DNA from: Nitrospira japonica
GTDB taxonomy: Bacteria; Nitrospirota; Thermodesulfovibrionia; UBA6902
Assembly: GCA_020723105.1 (NCBI GenBank)
Contig: DYJL01000007.1
Span: 89,984-153,983, forward strand
Direction: 5' to 3'
DNA: 64,000 bases
In this document: piece after piece, positions 52,031-61,150 of the stretch
Numbering within the stretch: the stretch's first letter is position 1
Layout: each line of letters begins with the position of its first letter
Translations under genes and position numbers: made by a program
Notes under the pieces: model-generated
The model's input: only the letters and a program-made list of their open reading frames with translations
Databases searched by the model: none
Told to the model about the DNA's origin: nothing

Positions 52031-53311
52031 ATGTTAACTTCTTTATTTACTGCAGTAAGCGGAATGAATGCAAACGGTACGGCACTGTCGGTTATCGGTG
52101 ATAACATTGCCAATATGAACACCACCGGCTTCAAGGCGAGCCGGGCCTCATTCGGCGATATCCTCAGTCAGACCCTGGGGACGTCACAGGTTGGAAGAGG
52201 TGTTGGTTTAAGTGCGGTAACGCCGATGTTTACACAGGGCTCTTTTGAAAACACTGCAAACGTACTGGACCTCGCTGTTGACGGCGACGGCTTATTCATT
52301 GTCAGTAATGAAAGCGGAACTTTTTATACAAGGGCCGGACAGTTTACTCTGGACAAGGAAGGCTATGTTGTGAATCCCAATACAATGCGTCTGCAGGGAT
52401 ATCTTTTCTCCGCATCAGGCACCTCAAGCGGTTTGGGGGATATCAACCTTTCAACGTTAAACAGCTCTCCGAATGCCACAACGAGTGTATCAATATCTGC
52501 AAACCTCGATTCAAGAGTGACAATACCTGCGGCTTTTGACGTGACGGATCCCAATGATACCTCCAATTTCTCAAGCTCCATTACTGTATACGACTCCCTG
52601 GGCAATGGACATGTTGTAAATATCTATTTCAGAAAGGATACAGAAGCTGCAACAGGAAATACATGGGAATGGTTTGCAGTTGTAAACGCCAGTGATTCAT
52701 TAAGCGGCAATGCAGAGATACAGGCTCAGGGGACTCTGGATTTTGATAATAATGGGGCGCTTGATACAGAAAGTGCAATAACGTATCCGCTGACTTCGGA
52801 CGGATTTGATTTTATTGGCGGTGCAGCAGACGGACAGGTTATTGACTTTGATTTTGGCACATCAATAACGGAAAGCGGCAGTGGACTTGACGGCGCTACA
52901 CAGTTTGGTTCTGCCTCTGCAACGATATTCCAGAGTCAGGACGGTTATTCTTCCGGGGCCTTGAGGAACATAACCATAGATCAGGACGGCATAATAACAG
53001 GTATCTTTACAAACGGGCAGACCAGAACCGTGGGACAGATTGCCCTGGCAAAATTTATTGCGCCGACAGAGCTTTCAAAGATGGGAAAAAATGTTTATGC
53101 TGAATCAACCGGGTCAGGCCAGCCGGTTATCAGCGTGCCGGGTGCCTCTGGTACAGGGCAGGTGGTTTCAAATACTCTGGAGCTGAGCAATGTGGACCTG
53201 GCTGAGGAGTTTGTAAAAATGATAATTTCCCAGAGAGGCTTTCAGGCCAATTCGAGGATTGTATCAACGTCAGATGAACTTATGGCAGAACTTGTGAATC
53301 TGAAGCGGTAA
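52031..53311 (+). CDS. flgE: flagellar hook protein FlgE
   Basis: Hook subunit, 426 residues. The conserved N-terminus TSLFTAVSGMNANGTALSVI, then GDNIANMNTTGFKASRASFG, and the C-terminal SNVDLAEEFVKMIISQRGFQ with ANSRIVSTSDELMAELVNLK bracket a variable surface region (about 150-330). AAAGGAGG is well placed. It is the last gene of the operon: G-rich filler and a strong terminator hairpin follow. Confidence 0.96.
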   Translation: MLTSLFTAVSGMNANGTALSVIGDNIANMNTTGFKASRASFGDILSQTLGTSQVGRGVGLSAVTPMFTQGSFENTANVLDLAVDGDGLFIVSNESGTFYTRAGQFTLDKEGYVVNPNTMRLQGYLFSASGTSSGLGDINLSTLNSSPNATTSVSISANLDSRVTIPAAFDVTDPNDTSNFSSSITVYDSLGNGHVVNIYFRKDTEAATGNTWEWFAVVNASDSLSGNAEIQAQGTLDFDNNGALDTESAITYPLTSDGFDFIGGAADGQVIDFDFGTSITESGSGLDGATQFGSASATIFQSQDGYSSGALRNITIDQDGIITGIFTNGQTRTVGQIALAKFIAPTELSKMGKNVYAESTGSGQPVISVPGASGTGQVVSNTLELSNVDLAEEFVKMIISQRGFQANSRIVSTSDELMAELVNLKR

Positions 53312-53317
53312 AGAATA

Positions 53318-53353
53318 GGGGGAAAAACAGGGAATAGGGTGTAGGGTGTAGGG
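53318..53353 (+). repeat. G-rich repeat after flgE
   Basis: Imperfect repeats of GGGTGTA / GGGAATA units between the flgE stop and its terminator. The text resembles the insert in livF and the C-rich core of the inverted repeat at 26166-26311. Confidence 0.6.
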
Positions 53354-53391
53354 AAAAGCACAGGTGACAGCAAACCGTCACCTGTGCTTTT
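53354..53391 (+). terminator. rho-independent terminator of the flagellar operon
   Basis: AAAAGCACAGGTGAC (53354-53368), an eight-base loop and GTCACCTGTGCTTTT (53377-53391) form a perfect 15-pair stem ending in TTTT. It lies 43 bases after the flgE stop. With A-run on one side and T-run on the other it could act in both directions. The spacer behind it up to 53488 contains nothing else recognisable. Confidence 0.85.
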
Positions 53392-53488
53392 CAATTTATT
53401 GAACCAGGCTGACTGTCAAACAAATATAAAACATATAATGTAGAATATGATTGTGCCGTAACACTTCTTCTGATAGACTGATAAAACT

Positions 53489-55783
53489 ATGGAAACAGAC
53501 AACACTGAAGAGATGTTTCGTATTATCTTTGAGAATGCTCTTGACGGCATTTTACTTGCTGACTTTGAGACCAAGAAATTCATCATCAGCAATCCGGCAA
53601 TCTGCAGGATGCTGGGTTACAGCTCTGAAGAAATTACTCAGCTTGGCGTTATGGATATACATCCTGAAGCTGATATCCCCTATGTTATAGAACAGTTTGA
53701 AAAAGGTGTGCGCACTGAGAATTCACTTGCAGCAGATATTCCAGTAAAGCGTAAGGATGGTACGATATTCTATGCTGACATTAAAATCTCACCTGTAGAG
53801 ATTGCGGGCAAAACCTATGCCCTGGGTATATCCCGGGATGTTACCGAACGAAGAAAGAATGAACAGGCGCTGAGGAAGAACAAGGAATTTATTGAAAACC
53901 TTATAGAAGCCATGAATGACGGCTTTTCTGTTCTTGATGCAAAGGGCGTGCGCATTATGGCAAACAGCGCTTTTTACAGGATGACAGATTTTTCCGAGGA
54001 AGAACTTATTAATGCCGGTCCTCCATATCCCTTCTGGCCTCCGGAATACATGGATGACATTAAAGCAGCATTTGATAAAATGAAGCGCAGGGAAGCTTCA
54101 GACTTTGAACTGACCTTTATGCGAAAGAATGGGGAAAGGTTCCCTGTAATTATCAGCACCTCCTGCGTGAAAAATGAGCAGGGAGAGATAACAAACTATC
54201 TGGTAATATTCAGGGACATTACCCGGCGCAAGAAAGCTGAAGAGTTGCTGCGGCAGCAAGAAAATAAATACCACATACTTTCACAGGAATTTCAGGCATT
54301 GCTCGATACTATTCCTGATGGTATTGTTCATCTGTCTCCGGACCTCCGGATTATCTGGGCCAATAAAACGTTGATGAAGCAGGTTGGCCCAGATGAGGAA
54401 GCTCATCTTACAGGCAAGCATTGTTATGAAGCCTTCTGGAATTATAAGATGCTCTGTGATCAGTGCTCTGCTGTCAGGAGTGTGGCCTCTTCCAGTTACG
54501 AGAGCGGCAATATCGTGACTCCCGACGGAAAGATTCTTGAGCTCCGGGCTGTGCCTATCATTGGCAAATCAGGTTCTGTTGAAAGCATTATAGAAGTCAT
54601 TCGTGACATTACTGAGCACAGGAAACTTGAAGAACAGCTTCGTCAGGCGCTGAAGATGGAGGCTGTGGGGCAGCTTGCGGGCGGCATTGCCCATGATTTC
54701 AACAATATCCTGACAGCCATTATCGGCTATGGGCAAGTAACACTTATGAGGATGGAAAAAGACGATCCTCATCGGCTCAATATTGACCACATACTGGAGG
54801 CTGCGGACCGGGCTGCGCATCTCACTAACGACCTTCTTCTCTTCAGCAGAAAACATATCAGTGACAGAAAACATGCAGACCTGAATAAAATTATCGAAAA
54901 GATGGAAAAGTTTCTGAAGAGGGTCATTGGAGAGGACATAGAATGCAAGACAATACTGCACGGGCAGCCGATACATATTCAGGCTGATGTGCATCAGCTT
55001 GAACAGGTGCTGATGAACCTTGCCACGAATGCGCGTGATGCCATGCCTCAGGGAGGCACCTTTACAGTTACAACGGCACAGGTGGATATTCATGAAGATT
55101 TTATATCAGCTCATGGCTATGGACGCCCCGGCACTTATGCGGTAATAACGATTTCGGATACTGGAAAGGGAATGGACCATGAAACAAGTCAGAGGATATT
55201 TGACCCGTTCTTTACTACAAAAGATGCTGGAAAAGGCACAGGCCTTGGACTGGCAGTTGTGTATGGCATTATCAAGCAGCATGACGGATACATAAATGTT
55301 TATAGTGAACCCGGCACGGGAACGACCTTCAGGATATATCTGCCTGTTATAGCAGCAGGTGAGTATGAGCATGAAAAGGCCCCGGATGCGGAACAGCCCT
55401 CAGGGGGTACGGAGACAATTCTGCTTGCAGAAGATGACGACACATTGAGATATCTCGCAAAGATAGTGCTGGAGCAGGTTGGTTACCAGGTAATTGCGGC
55501 TGTTGATGGCGCAGACGCTGTAAAACAATACATAGAGAACAAAGACAGAGTCCAGATACTTCTGTTAGACCTCGTCATGCCGAAGATGAGCGGGAAAGAG
55601 GCGTATGATGAAATACGGAAGATTACGCCGGATATAAAGACTGTCTTTGTAAGCGGATATGCTCCGGACATGATACGTCAGAAGATGCTGCTTGACATCG
55701 GCATGTCAATTATGTTCAAACCTGTAGCGCCGATGGAACTTTTAAAAAAGGTGCGGAATGTGCTGGACGGAATCAGGGGATAG
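53489..55783 (+). CDS. soluble hybrid sensor histidine kinase (three PAS domains-HisKA-HATPase-REC)
   Basis: A 764-residue cytoplasmic kinase. PAS domains lie at about 5-125 (FRIIFENALDGILLADFETK), 130-250 (LIEAMNDGFSVLDAKGVRI) and 268-385 (FQALLDTIPDGIVHLSPDLR). HisKA has His402 in LAGGIAHDFNN, HATPase has DTGKGM and [13 protein letters not shown], and a receiver has Asp694 in LLDLVMPKMSG. The catalytic half closely resembles that of the membrane kinase at 12012-14219, suggesting paralogues with different inputs. The stop is three bases from the convergent cheB end. No output regulator adjoins. Confidence 0.92.
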   Translation: METDNTEEMFRIIFENALDGILLADFETKKFIISNPAICRMLGYSSEEITQLGVMDIHPEADIPYVIEQFEKGVRTENSLAADIPVKRKDGTIFYADIKISPVEIAGKTYALGISRDVTERRKNEQALRKNKEFIENLIEAMNDGFSVLDAKGVRIMANSAFYRMTDFSEEELINAGPPYPFWPPEYMDDIKAAFDKMKRREASDFELTFMRKNGERFPVIISTSCVKNEQGEITNYLVIFRDITRRKKAEELLRQQENKYHILSQEFQALLDTIPDGIVHLSPDLRIIWANKTLMKQVGPDEEAHLTGKHCYEAFWNYKMLCDQCSAVRSVASSSYESGNIVTPDGKILELRAVPIIGKSGSVESIIEVIRDITEHRKLEEQLRQALKMEAVGQLAGGIAHDFNNILTAIIGYGQVTLMRMEKDDPHRLNIDHILEAADRAAHLTNDLLLFSRKHISDRKHADLNKIIEKMEKFLKRVIGEDIECKTILHGQPIHIQADVHQLEQVLMNLATNARDAMPQGGTFTVTTAQVDIHEDFISAHGYGRPGTYAVITISDTGKGMDHETSQRIFDPFFTTKDAGKGTGLGLAVVYGIIKQHDGYINVYSEPGTGTTFRIYLPVIAAGEYEHEKAPDAEQPSGGTETILLAEDDDTLRYLAKIVLEQVGYQVIAAVDGADAVKQYIENKDRVQILLLDLVMPKMSGKEAYDEIRKITPDIKTVFVSGYAPDMIRQKMLLDIGMSIMFKPVAPMELLKKVRNVLDGIRG

Positions 55784-55786
55784 TGT

Positions 55787-56827
55787 CTATACCGAATTGA
55801 TTATCTCGCCGGCTATTTCATCAATAGGGACTACCTTATCAGCGACTCCGGCTTCTACGACAACTTTTGGCATTCCAAAGATAACACATGTCTTTTCACT
55901 TTCAGCGATGGTCCTGCCGCCTGAATTTTTAATTTCCTTCATTCCTTTCAATCCGTCATTGCCAAGGCCTGTCAGGATTACACCGAGAACATGTCCGGAG
56001 AAGTTTTCTACAGCCGAAAGCATAAGCACGTCAACGGAGGGTTTGTAAATATATTCTCCCTTGTTTTCGGTTATTGAGATTGTTGTTTCTGTTATCTTTT
56101 TCCGGAGAATGCTCATATGTCCTTTCCCCGGCGCTATGTATACAACTCCCTTTCTGACGGACTCGCCATTTTCTGCCTCTTTAACTTCAATGGCGCTCAG
56201 TTGATTAAGCCTTTCTGCAAAAGGCTTGGTAAAGGATGGCGGCATATGCTGTGCAATAAGAATGGGAACAGGAAAGTCTTTTGGTAAATTGCAGATTATA
56301 TTTTGCAGGGCTCTCGGCCCGCCTGTTGAGGAGCCGATGGTGACAACATTTATTTTTCTGTGAGCTGTGTAATCAGTGGTTGTGGGCATCTTTAATTGTT
56401 TGGGGCGGGATATTCTTTTGAATAAAGGCAAGCCTTTTTTGCCGATATTCTTGATTTTCTCTATCAGGATTTCCTTGATTTTAACTATATTGATGGAAAG
56501 GTCTGATAAATTCTTTGGAATAAAATCCACGGCGCCAATGTCCAGGGCCTCAAGCGTAGTTTTTGCGTCATCTGTAGTCAGAGAGCTTACCATTAGGACC
56601 GGAACCGGATTGTTCGCCATTATCTGTCTTAAAGCCTCCAGGCCGTTCATCCTCGGCATTTCTACGTCCATGGTGACTATATCAGGTTTTAATTGAGAGA
56701 CTTTTTCAACAGCCTCGATGCCGTCCCGGGCCATGCCTATAACCTGAATTTCCGGATCTGCGGTTATCATGCTGGCGAGGGCATTCCTCATAAAGGCTGA
56801 ATCGTCTACGATCAGAACTTTTACCAT
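55787..56827 (-). CDS. cheB: chemotaxis response regulator protein-glutamate methylesterase CheB
   Basis: Demethylates and deamidates chemoreceptors for adaptation. The receiver (1-120) has LIVDDSAFMR and Asp54 in TMDVEMPRMNG. The C-terminal esterase (about 158-346) has Ser167 in IGSSTGGPRALQ, His194 in IAQHMPPSFT and the catalytic Asp in ILTGLGNDGLKG. The 346-residue length is typical. It is the last gene of the minus-strand che operon. Its ATG overlaps the cheW stop by one base. Confidence 0.97.
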   Translation of the reverse strand: MVKVLIVDDSAFMRNALASMITADPEIQVIGMARDGIEAVEKVSQLKPDIVTMDVEMPRMNGLEALRQIMANNPVPVLMVSSLTTDDAKTTLEALDIGAVDFIPKNLSDLSINIVKIKEILIEKIKNIGKKGLPLFKRISRPKQLKMPTTTDYTAHRKINVVTIGSSTGGPRALQNIICNLPKDFPVPILIAQHMPPSFTKPFAERLNQLSAIEVKEAENGESVRKGVVYIAPGKGHMSILRKKITETTISITENKGEYIYKPSVDVLMLSAVENFSGHVLGVILTGLGNDGLKGMKEIKNSGGRTIAESEKTCVIFGMPKVVVEAGVADKVVPIDEIAGEIINSV

Positions 56828-57276
56828 TACGCTGTTTCACCCATTAACCTGTCTATATCAATGAGTATGATGAGTCTGTTCTCAAGCTTTGCTATTCCTT
56901 TGATGAATATGCTGCCCGTACTTGAGGCCATTGGAGGGGGCGGTTCTACGACATCTGACGGTATCCTCAACACCTCAGAAACAGAATCCACAACAAGACC
57001 GTATGTTACGCCCTGAATATCCATAATTATTACCCTTGAAGCGTCATCGCTGTCTTTCCCGTGAAGACCAAATTTTTTTCTCAGATTTATTACCGGGATG
57101 ACTTTGCCGCGCAGATTGATTACGCCTTCCACAAAGGCCGGGGCATTGGGCACCCGGGTGATTTCTGTTATCCTGTTTATTTCCTGAACATTAAGTATAT
57201 TGACGGCGTATTCCTGTTTTTCAAGCGTAAAGGTAACTAACTGTAAGACCTGTTCACTTACCATGGTACTTTCCAT
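56827..57276 (-). CDS. cheW: chemotaxis coupling protein CheW
   Basis: Scaffold that links CheA to receptors. A 149-residue single CheW domain: LVTFTLEKQEYAVNILNVQE, ITRVPNAPAFVEGVINLRGK, VIPVINLRKKFGL, then GLVVDSVSEVLRIP. AAGGAGG lies about seven bases before the ATG. It follows the CheW-CheZ fusion gene by 43 bases, so the operon encodes two CheW modules, one free and one fused. Confidence 0.96.
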   Translation of the reverse strand: MESTMVSEQVLQLVTFTLEKQEYAVNILNVQEINRITEITRVPNAPAFVEGVINLRGKVIPVINLRKKFGLHGKDSDDASRVIIMDIQGVTYGLVVDSVSEVLRIPSDVVEPPPPMASSTGSIFIKGIAKLENRLIILIDIDRLMGETA

Positions 57277-57319
57277 TTATTTCCTCCTTCTTAACCGTTT
57301 AAACGGCTCAAACCATATT

Positions 57320-58558
57320 TTAAAAATCAAGATCATCGAGGAGCGATTCAACATCAGACTGTGTAACTGTTTCAGCCGCTTTTGCTGCATGTTCAACTAT
57401 TTTATTCTGCTCCGCAATAATGCCGGCTACAGTTTTGTCTGAATCTGTCTTGATCAGCGCTCCGAACTTGGTTATCAACCTCAGGAGCTCAACCTCAACA
57501 TTATTTACAAGGTCAATGACTTTTTTGATGGTCTGGCCTGTGATGTCCTGAAATTGCTGGGCTGTGAGAATTGTGGTCATATCGTTATCCATTGAATCCT
57601 TGAACATCCTGAGGTATGTAACGGCTTCTTCAGGGCCTTTGATTTCTTCAAGATGTTTCAGAAAATCATTTGATTCCTCAAAATACCTCTCTACGATCTC
57701 CATTGTTTTATTGGCAGCCTCTTCCGTCTTATTGATTACCAGTTGAAGGTTATCAACGGCGTTAGGGACATCATTGTTTGTGATTCTTTGCAGGCCGTTG
57801 TTAAGGGAGCCTTTAAACTCCTCAAGAGAGTTATGAAGCCTTCTTGTTATTTTTCCGAGTTCCTTGAAAAGGTCGCTGTCTGTGGCAGATACTAATTGTT
57901 CGACAATGCCTTCCATGCGTTCATATTCATTAGCAGCCAGCGCATCCATAAAACTTAACATTAAGTCGAATAAATTGTGCTTGGGATTGTTCTTGTCAAA
58001 TTTGGCGCTGAAGAAATCTTTTGCATTGCGTAACTCTTTTACAGTGATTTTTCCGCCAATGGTGTCAATCTCACGGATGACTTCAACGTTGTTTCCATCA
58101 TCTGAATTATTTACGTTTACAATAGTGTCTTCAAGCAGGCTCATATCGTCGAGAGGCAGGATTTTTTTGGTGTTTAACAGGACAATGAGCCTGTTGCCGA
58201 TTTTCGCAACACCCTCCAGAAGGTCTGCATTATTGCTGATAAGTTTGTCGGAAGGTTCAATCTGGGTTTCATCTGCTTTTACTACGCCGGTAATACCGTC
58301 TACAATTATGCCAAAGGTTATCCGTCCTGCGGAAATGACGATTATTGTTTTGCTCGGCATTTCGCCGTTGCCTGAATGCAAAAGGTGTTTCAGGTTTACA
58401 ATTGGAATTACGGTCCCTCGGAGATTTGTTATCCCTTCCATATAAGGAGGCAGATTGGGAAGGACTGTTATGGACGGCATGGTAATTATTTCCCGTACCG
58501 TTAAGATAGGGATCATATATTCATTTTTATTAAGGTGAAAACCGATATACTGCTTCAC
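57320..58558 (-). CDS. CheW-CheZ fusion protein: receptor-array adaptor joined to CheY-P phosphatase
   Basis: A 412-residue protein. Residues 1-136 are a CheW domain (MIPILTVREIITMPSITVLP, ITNLRGTVIPIVNL, GIIVDGITGVV). After a linker of about 60 residues, residues about 205-412 are CheZ-like: LFKELGKITRRLHNSLEEF, NKTEEAANKTMEIVE and the active-site helix TAQQFQDITGQTIKKVI with Asp338 and Gln342 (equivalent to Asp143 and Gln147 of E. coli CheZ). It ends SDVESLLDDLDF after a flexible stretch, matching CheZ's CheY-binding tail (QVDDLLDSLGF). The GTG at 58558 is chosen because GGGAGG lies five bases upstream. The GTG two codons earlier overlaps that site. CheV (CheW plus receiver) is excluded. 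Confidence 0.9.
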   Translation of the reverse strand: MKQYIGFHLNKNEYMIPILTVREIITMPSITVLPNLPPYMEGITNLRGTVIPIVNLKHLLHSGNGEMPSKTIIVISAGRITFGIIVDGITGVVKADETQIEPSDKLISNNADLLEGVAKIGNRLIVLLNTKKILPLDDMSLLEDTIVNVNNSDDGNNVEVIREIDTIGGKITVKELRNAKDFFSAKFDKNNPKHNLFDLMLSFMDALAANEYERMEGIVEQLVSATDSDLFKELGKITRRLHNSLEEFKGSLNNGLQRITNNDVPNAVDNLQLVINKTEEAANKTMEIVERYFEESNDFLKHLEEIKGPEEAVTYLRMFKDSMDNDMTTILTAQQFQDITGQTIKKVIDLVNNVEVELLRLITKFGALIKTDSDKTVAGIIAEQNKIVEHAAKAAETVTQSDVESLLDDLDF

Positions 58559-58602
58559 GAACACCTCCCTTTTTTAAGTAGCTGCCGAAATAATAAGATG
58601 TT

Positions 58603-58748
58603 AAATCTAATACAAACGCATTAAATGTTATTACATTGTCATTGCGAGCGACTAACAGGAGCGTGGCAATCTCGTTTCTAATTTTAAGATTGCTTCGTCG
58701 TTGCATTCCTCGCAATGACGCTTTAGTTATTGCGTTTGTATTAAATTT
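58603..58748. repeat. 146-base palindromic element inside the che operon (repeat family A)
   Basis: Terminal inverted repeats of 18 bases with one mismatch (58603-58620, 58731-58748; AATACAAACGCA core) bound an inner family A body: CATTGCGAGCG ... GGCAATCTCGTTTCTAATT ... GATTGCTTCGTCG ... CTCGCAATGAC. It lies between cheA and the CheW-CheZ gene, which are on the same strand, so the transcript would contain a long hairpin there. A minus-strand open frame of 73 codons over it has no coding features. Confidence 0.8.
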
Positions 58749-58766
58749 CATAAATACTCTGTCGTA

Positions 58767-60698
58767 TCAGGCCTTTGTTAAGTCCATCAGGTTTCTTGAC
58801 ATGCTTGAAACGTCAAGTATAAACACAACCTTGCCGTCGCCTGTTATAGTTGCGCCAAGAACAAAGGAGGACGTTGTATCGAGACCGTTCAATATTTTTA
58901 TCACGACCTCTTCCTGGCCTACAAGTTTATCTACGGCTACACAGAACCTCTTATCTCCCATCAGTATCACGATGACATATTTATAGTCCAGATCCTCGCT
59001 GCCATTAGTGTCCAGGCCGAGAAAACTGCTCAGATCAAACAGGGGACAGATTTTGTCCCGGATAACAATAACGTTCTGCCCTGTAATGTTGGTAATGTCT
59101 TTTTTGGACACCTTCAGGGTTTCTTCTATGGGTGCCAGAGGTATTGCATATTTGGCGCCGTTGACTTCGACCATCAGGGCCTGGATTATGGCCAGGGTCA
59201 ACGGTATTATTATCTTAAATGTGGTGCCTGCATCTTTTTCTGTAGATACTTCAACATAACCGTTTAACAACGATATATTTGTCTTTACAACGTCCATGCC
59301 GACCCCGCGGCCGCTGAGCTGTGTTGCAGTCTCTTTGGTGGAGAAGCCCGGCAGAAATATTATATCTATGGCTTCCTTGTCCGGCATTTTCTGGGCTTCT
59401 TCCTCTGTCAACAATCCTTTCTCAATGGCTTTTCGCTTCAGTTTGTTGACGTCCATGCCTCCACCGTCATCTTTTATCTCAATGACAATCTGGGTGCCTC
59501 TCTGATATGTGCTGATGATAATTTTGCCTTTTGGCGGTTTGCCTTTGGCAATTCTCTCTTCTGAAGATTCTATGCCGTGATCAATAGAATTTCTCAGGAT
59601 GTGAGTCATGGGGTCACCAATATTTTCTATCACGGTCTTGTCAACTTCAGTACCTTCCCCGAATATCTGCAGTTCCACATCTTTATTGACAGAGGATGAG
59701 ATGTCCCTGACGAGTCTCGGGAATTTGCTGAAAATTTTCTGGATGGGCTGCATCCGCATTTTCATAACGGCAAGCTGCATGTCAGAAGTAATACGGTCCA
59801 GGAAAGAGACTGCTTCCATGAGTATCTCAGTCATCTGATCGTCGGTATATTTCATATCGAAGTAATTGGATATATTCAAAAGCCTGTTTCTTACCAGAAC
59901 TACTTCCCCTGTGAGATCCATGACCTTGTCAATCCTGTTGACGTCAACTCTCAGGTTCTGGGCTTTTTGTATGGAATCTTTTGCAGCCTGTATCATCTCA
60001 TTGGGTTTGGGTTCGCCCTCAGTTGCAGCTTGTGCGGTCTCTGTATTTTTTGCAGTGCCGTTATCAGGAGACCTGGGAGCTTTGGAAACTTCAGGAATTT
60101 GAGGTGTTGCCGCAGTTATCTGTGTTGTCTCCGGAGCTTTGGATGTTTTCTGAGAAGCTTCATCTGGTTTTACTGCTGTATCGGGTGACTTTTCTGCGGT
60201 GATTTTTGCAGATATTGTCTTTGAAGCTTCGGGCTCTTTTAAGGCCTGAGCAACCGGTGCGTCAGACTGCTCTATCTGTTCAGATGGAGCAGTATCCGGG
60301 GCGCCGGATATTGCAGCCTTTAATGCATTGCCGAGTTCCTGCACCAACGGCGACACATCTTCTATAATGCCGTCTTTTTCTTTTAAATGATTAAGCAGTA
60401 ATCTGAGCATATCAATTGCTTTAAGAATTACATCCATAAGAGGCTTTGACAAGGTAATTTCCTGGTCCCGGAGTTTCTTCATTATATTTTCTGCTGAATG
60501 AGCCACATCAACTATCAGCTGAAATCCGAGGAAACCTGCAGCGCCCTTGATGGTGTGCATGGATCTGAAGATATCGTTGATAAGGTCTGTGTCCTGCCCT
60601 TTTTGCTCCAGCTCGACAAATCTTGGTTCTATCTTATCAAGAGATTCTTCGGCCTCTGTAATAAATTCCAGAGTTATTTCTTCCATTTCATCGTTCAT
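58767..60698 (-). CDS. cheA: chemotaxis histidine kinase CheA
   Basis: A 643-residue kinase. The Hpt domain (1-105) has the phosphorylated His48 in SMHTIKGAAGF. Residues about 130-240 are an Ala/Pro/Thr/Glu-rich linker with no obvious P2 CheY-binding domain. The dimerisation helices (about 250-315; LRVDVNRIDKVMDLTGEVVL), ATPase domain (DPMTHILRNSIDHGIE, IEIKDDGGGMD, GRGVGMDVVK) and C-terminal CheW-like domain (about 510-640) follow. Absence of a clear P2 distinguishes it from E. coli CheA. It feeds CheY and CheB, encoded in the same operon. Confidence 0.96.
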   Translation of the reverse strand: MNDEMEEITLEFITEAEESLDKIEPRFVELEQKGQDTDLINDIFRSMHTIKGAAGFLGFQLIVDVAHSAENIMKKLRDQEITLSKPLMDVILKAIDMLRLLLNHLKEKDGIIEDVSPLVQELGNALKAAISGAPDTAPSEQIEQSDAPVAQALKEPEASKTISAKITAEKSPDTAVKPDEASQKTSKAPETTQITAATPQIPEVSKAPRSPDNGTAKNTETAQAATEGEPKPNEMIQAAKDSIQKAQNLRVDVNRIDKVMDLTGEVVLVRNRLLNISNYFDMKYTDDQMTEILMEAVSFLDRITSDMQLAVMKMRMQPIQKIFSKFPRLVRDISSSVNKDVELQIFGEGTEVDKTVIENIGDPMTHILRNSIDHGIESSEERIAKGKPPKGKIIISTYQRGTQIVIEIKDDGGGMDVNKLKRKAIEKGLLTEEEAQKMPDKEAIDIIFLPGFSTKETATQLSGRGVGMDVVKTNISLLNGYVEVSTEKDAGTTFKIIIPLTLAIIQALMVEVNGAKYAIPLAPIEETLKVSKKDITNITGQNVIVIRDKICPLFDLSSFLGLDTNGSEDLDYKYVIVILMGDKRFCVAVDKLVGQEEVVIKILNGLDTTSSFVLGATITGDGKVVFILDVSSMSRNLMDLTKA

Positions 60699-60752
60699 TT
60701 TATATCTCCGCTTCTCATGTCATTCCGCCTTGTCCGGCATAACAGATTGGAA

Positions 60753-61148
60753 TCACTTCTGTGCTGCCAGACGTTCAAATACCTTGTCCATTTTTTCCTT
60801 TAAGGTTTCTCCGGTAAAAGGCTTCACAATATAATTATTGACGCCAGCCTGTATAGCTGTAACGACCTTTTCTTTTTCTGCCTCAGCAGTCACCATTAAT
60901 ATCGGCAGGTTCTTAAGCTCCGGATCGCTCCGGACCTTTTTAAGGAGGTCCAGTCCGTCCATATTGGGCATGTTCCAGTCGCTGACAACAAAACTGAAGC
61001 CCCCGTTTTTAAGTTTTGAATAAGCCTGTGCTCCATCTTCAGCTTCCTCGATGTTGTCGTATCCAAGCTGTTTAAGGAGATTTTTGACTATCCTTCTCAT
61101 GGTGGAGAAATCATCAACGACAAGTATTTTCATCTTGAGATCTGGCAT
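60753..61148 (-). CDS. cheY: chemotaxis response regulator CheY
   Basis: A 131-residue receiver strongly resembling E. coli CheY in length and key residues: [20 protein letters not shown], phospho-acceptor Asp57 in [12 protein letters not shown], Thr in MVTAEAEKE and Lys in YIVKPF. This is the best candidate for the flagellar-motor CheY and for the substrate of the CheZ domain encoded downstream. It starts two bases after the stop of the next CheY-like gene and lies 54 bases upstream of cheA. Confidence 0.95.
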   Translation of the reverse strand: MPDLKMKILVVDDFSTMRRIVKNLLKQLGYDNIEEAEDGAQAYSKLKNGGFSFVVSDWNMPNMDGLDLLKKVRSDPELKNLPILMVTAEAEKEKVVTAIQAGVNNYIVKPFTGETLKEKMDKVFERLAAQK

Positions 61149-61150
61149 GC

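Noticed and set aside
57320-58558. Annotation as CheV (CheW plus receiver)
   Set aside because: The C-terminal part lacks receiver motifs (no DD, no phospho-acceptor Asp block) and instead has the CheZ DxxxQ helix and CheY-binding tail.
58530-58751. A 73-codon minus-strand frame between cheA and cheWZ
   Set aside because: It covers the family A repeat element and the cheWZ leader. No domain or codon pattern supports it.
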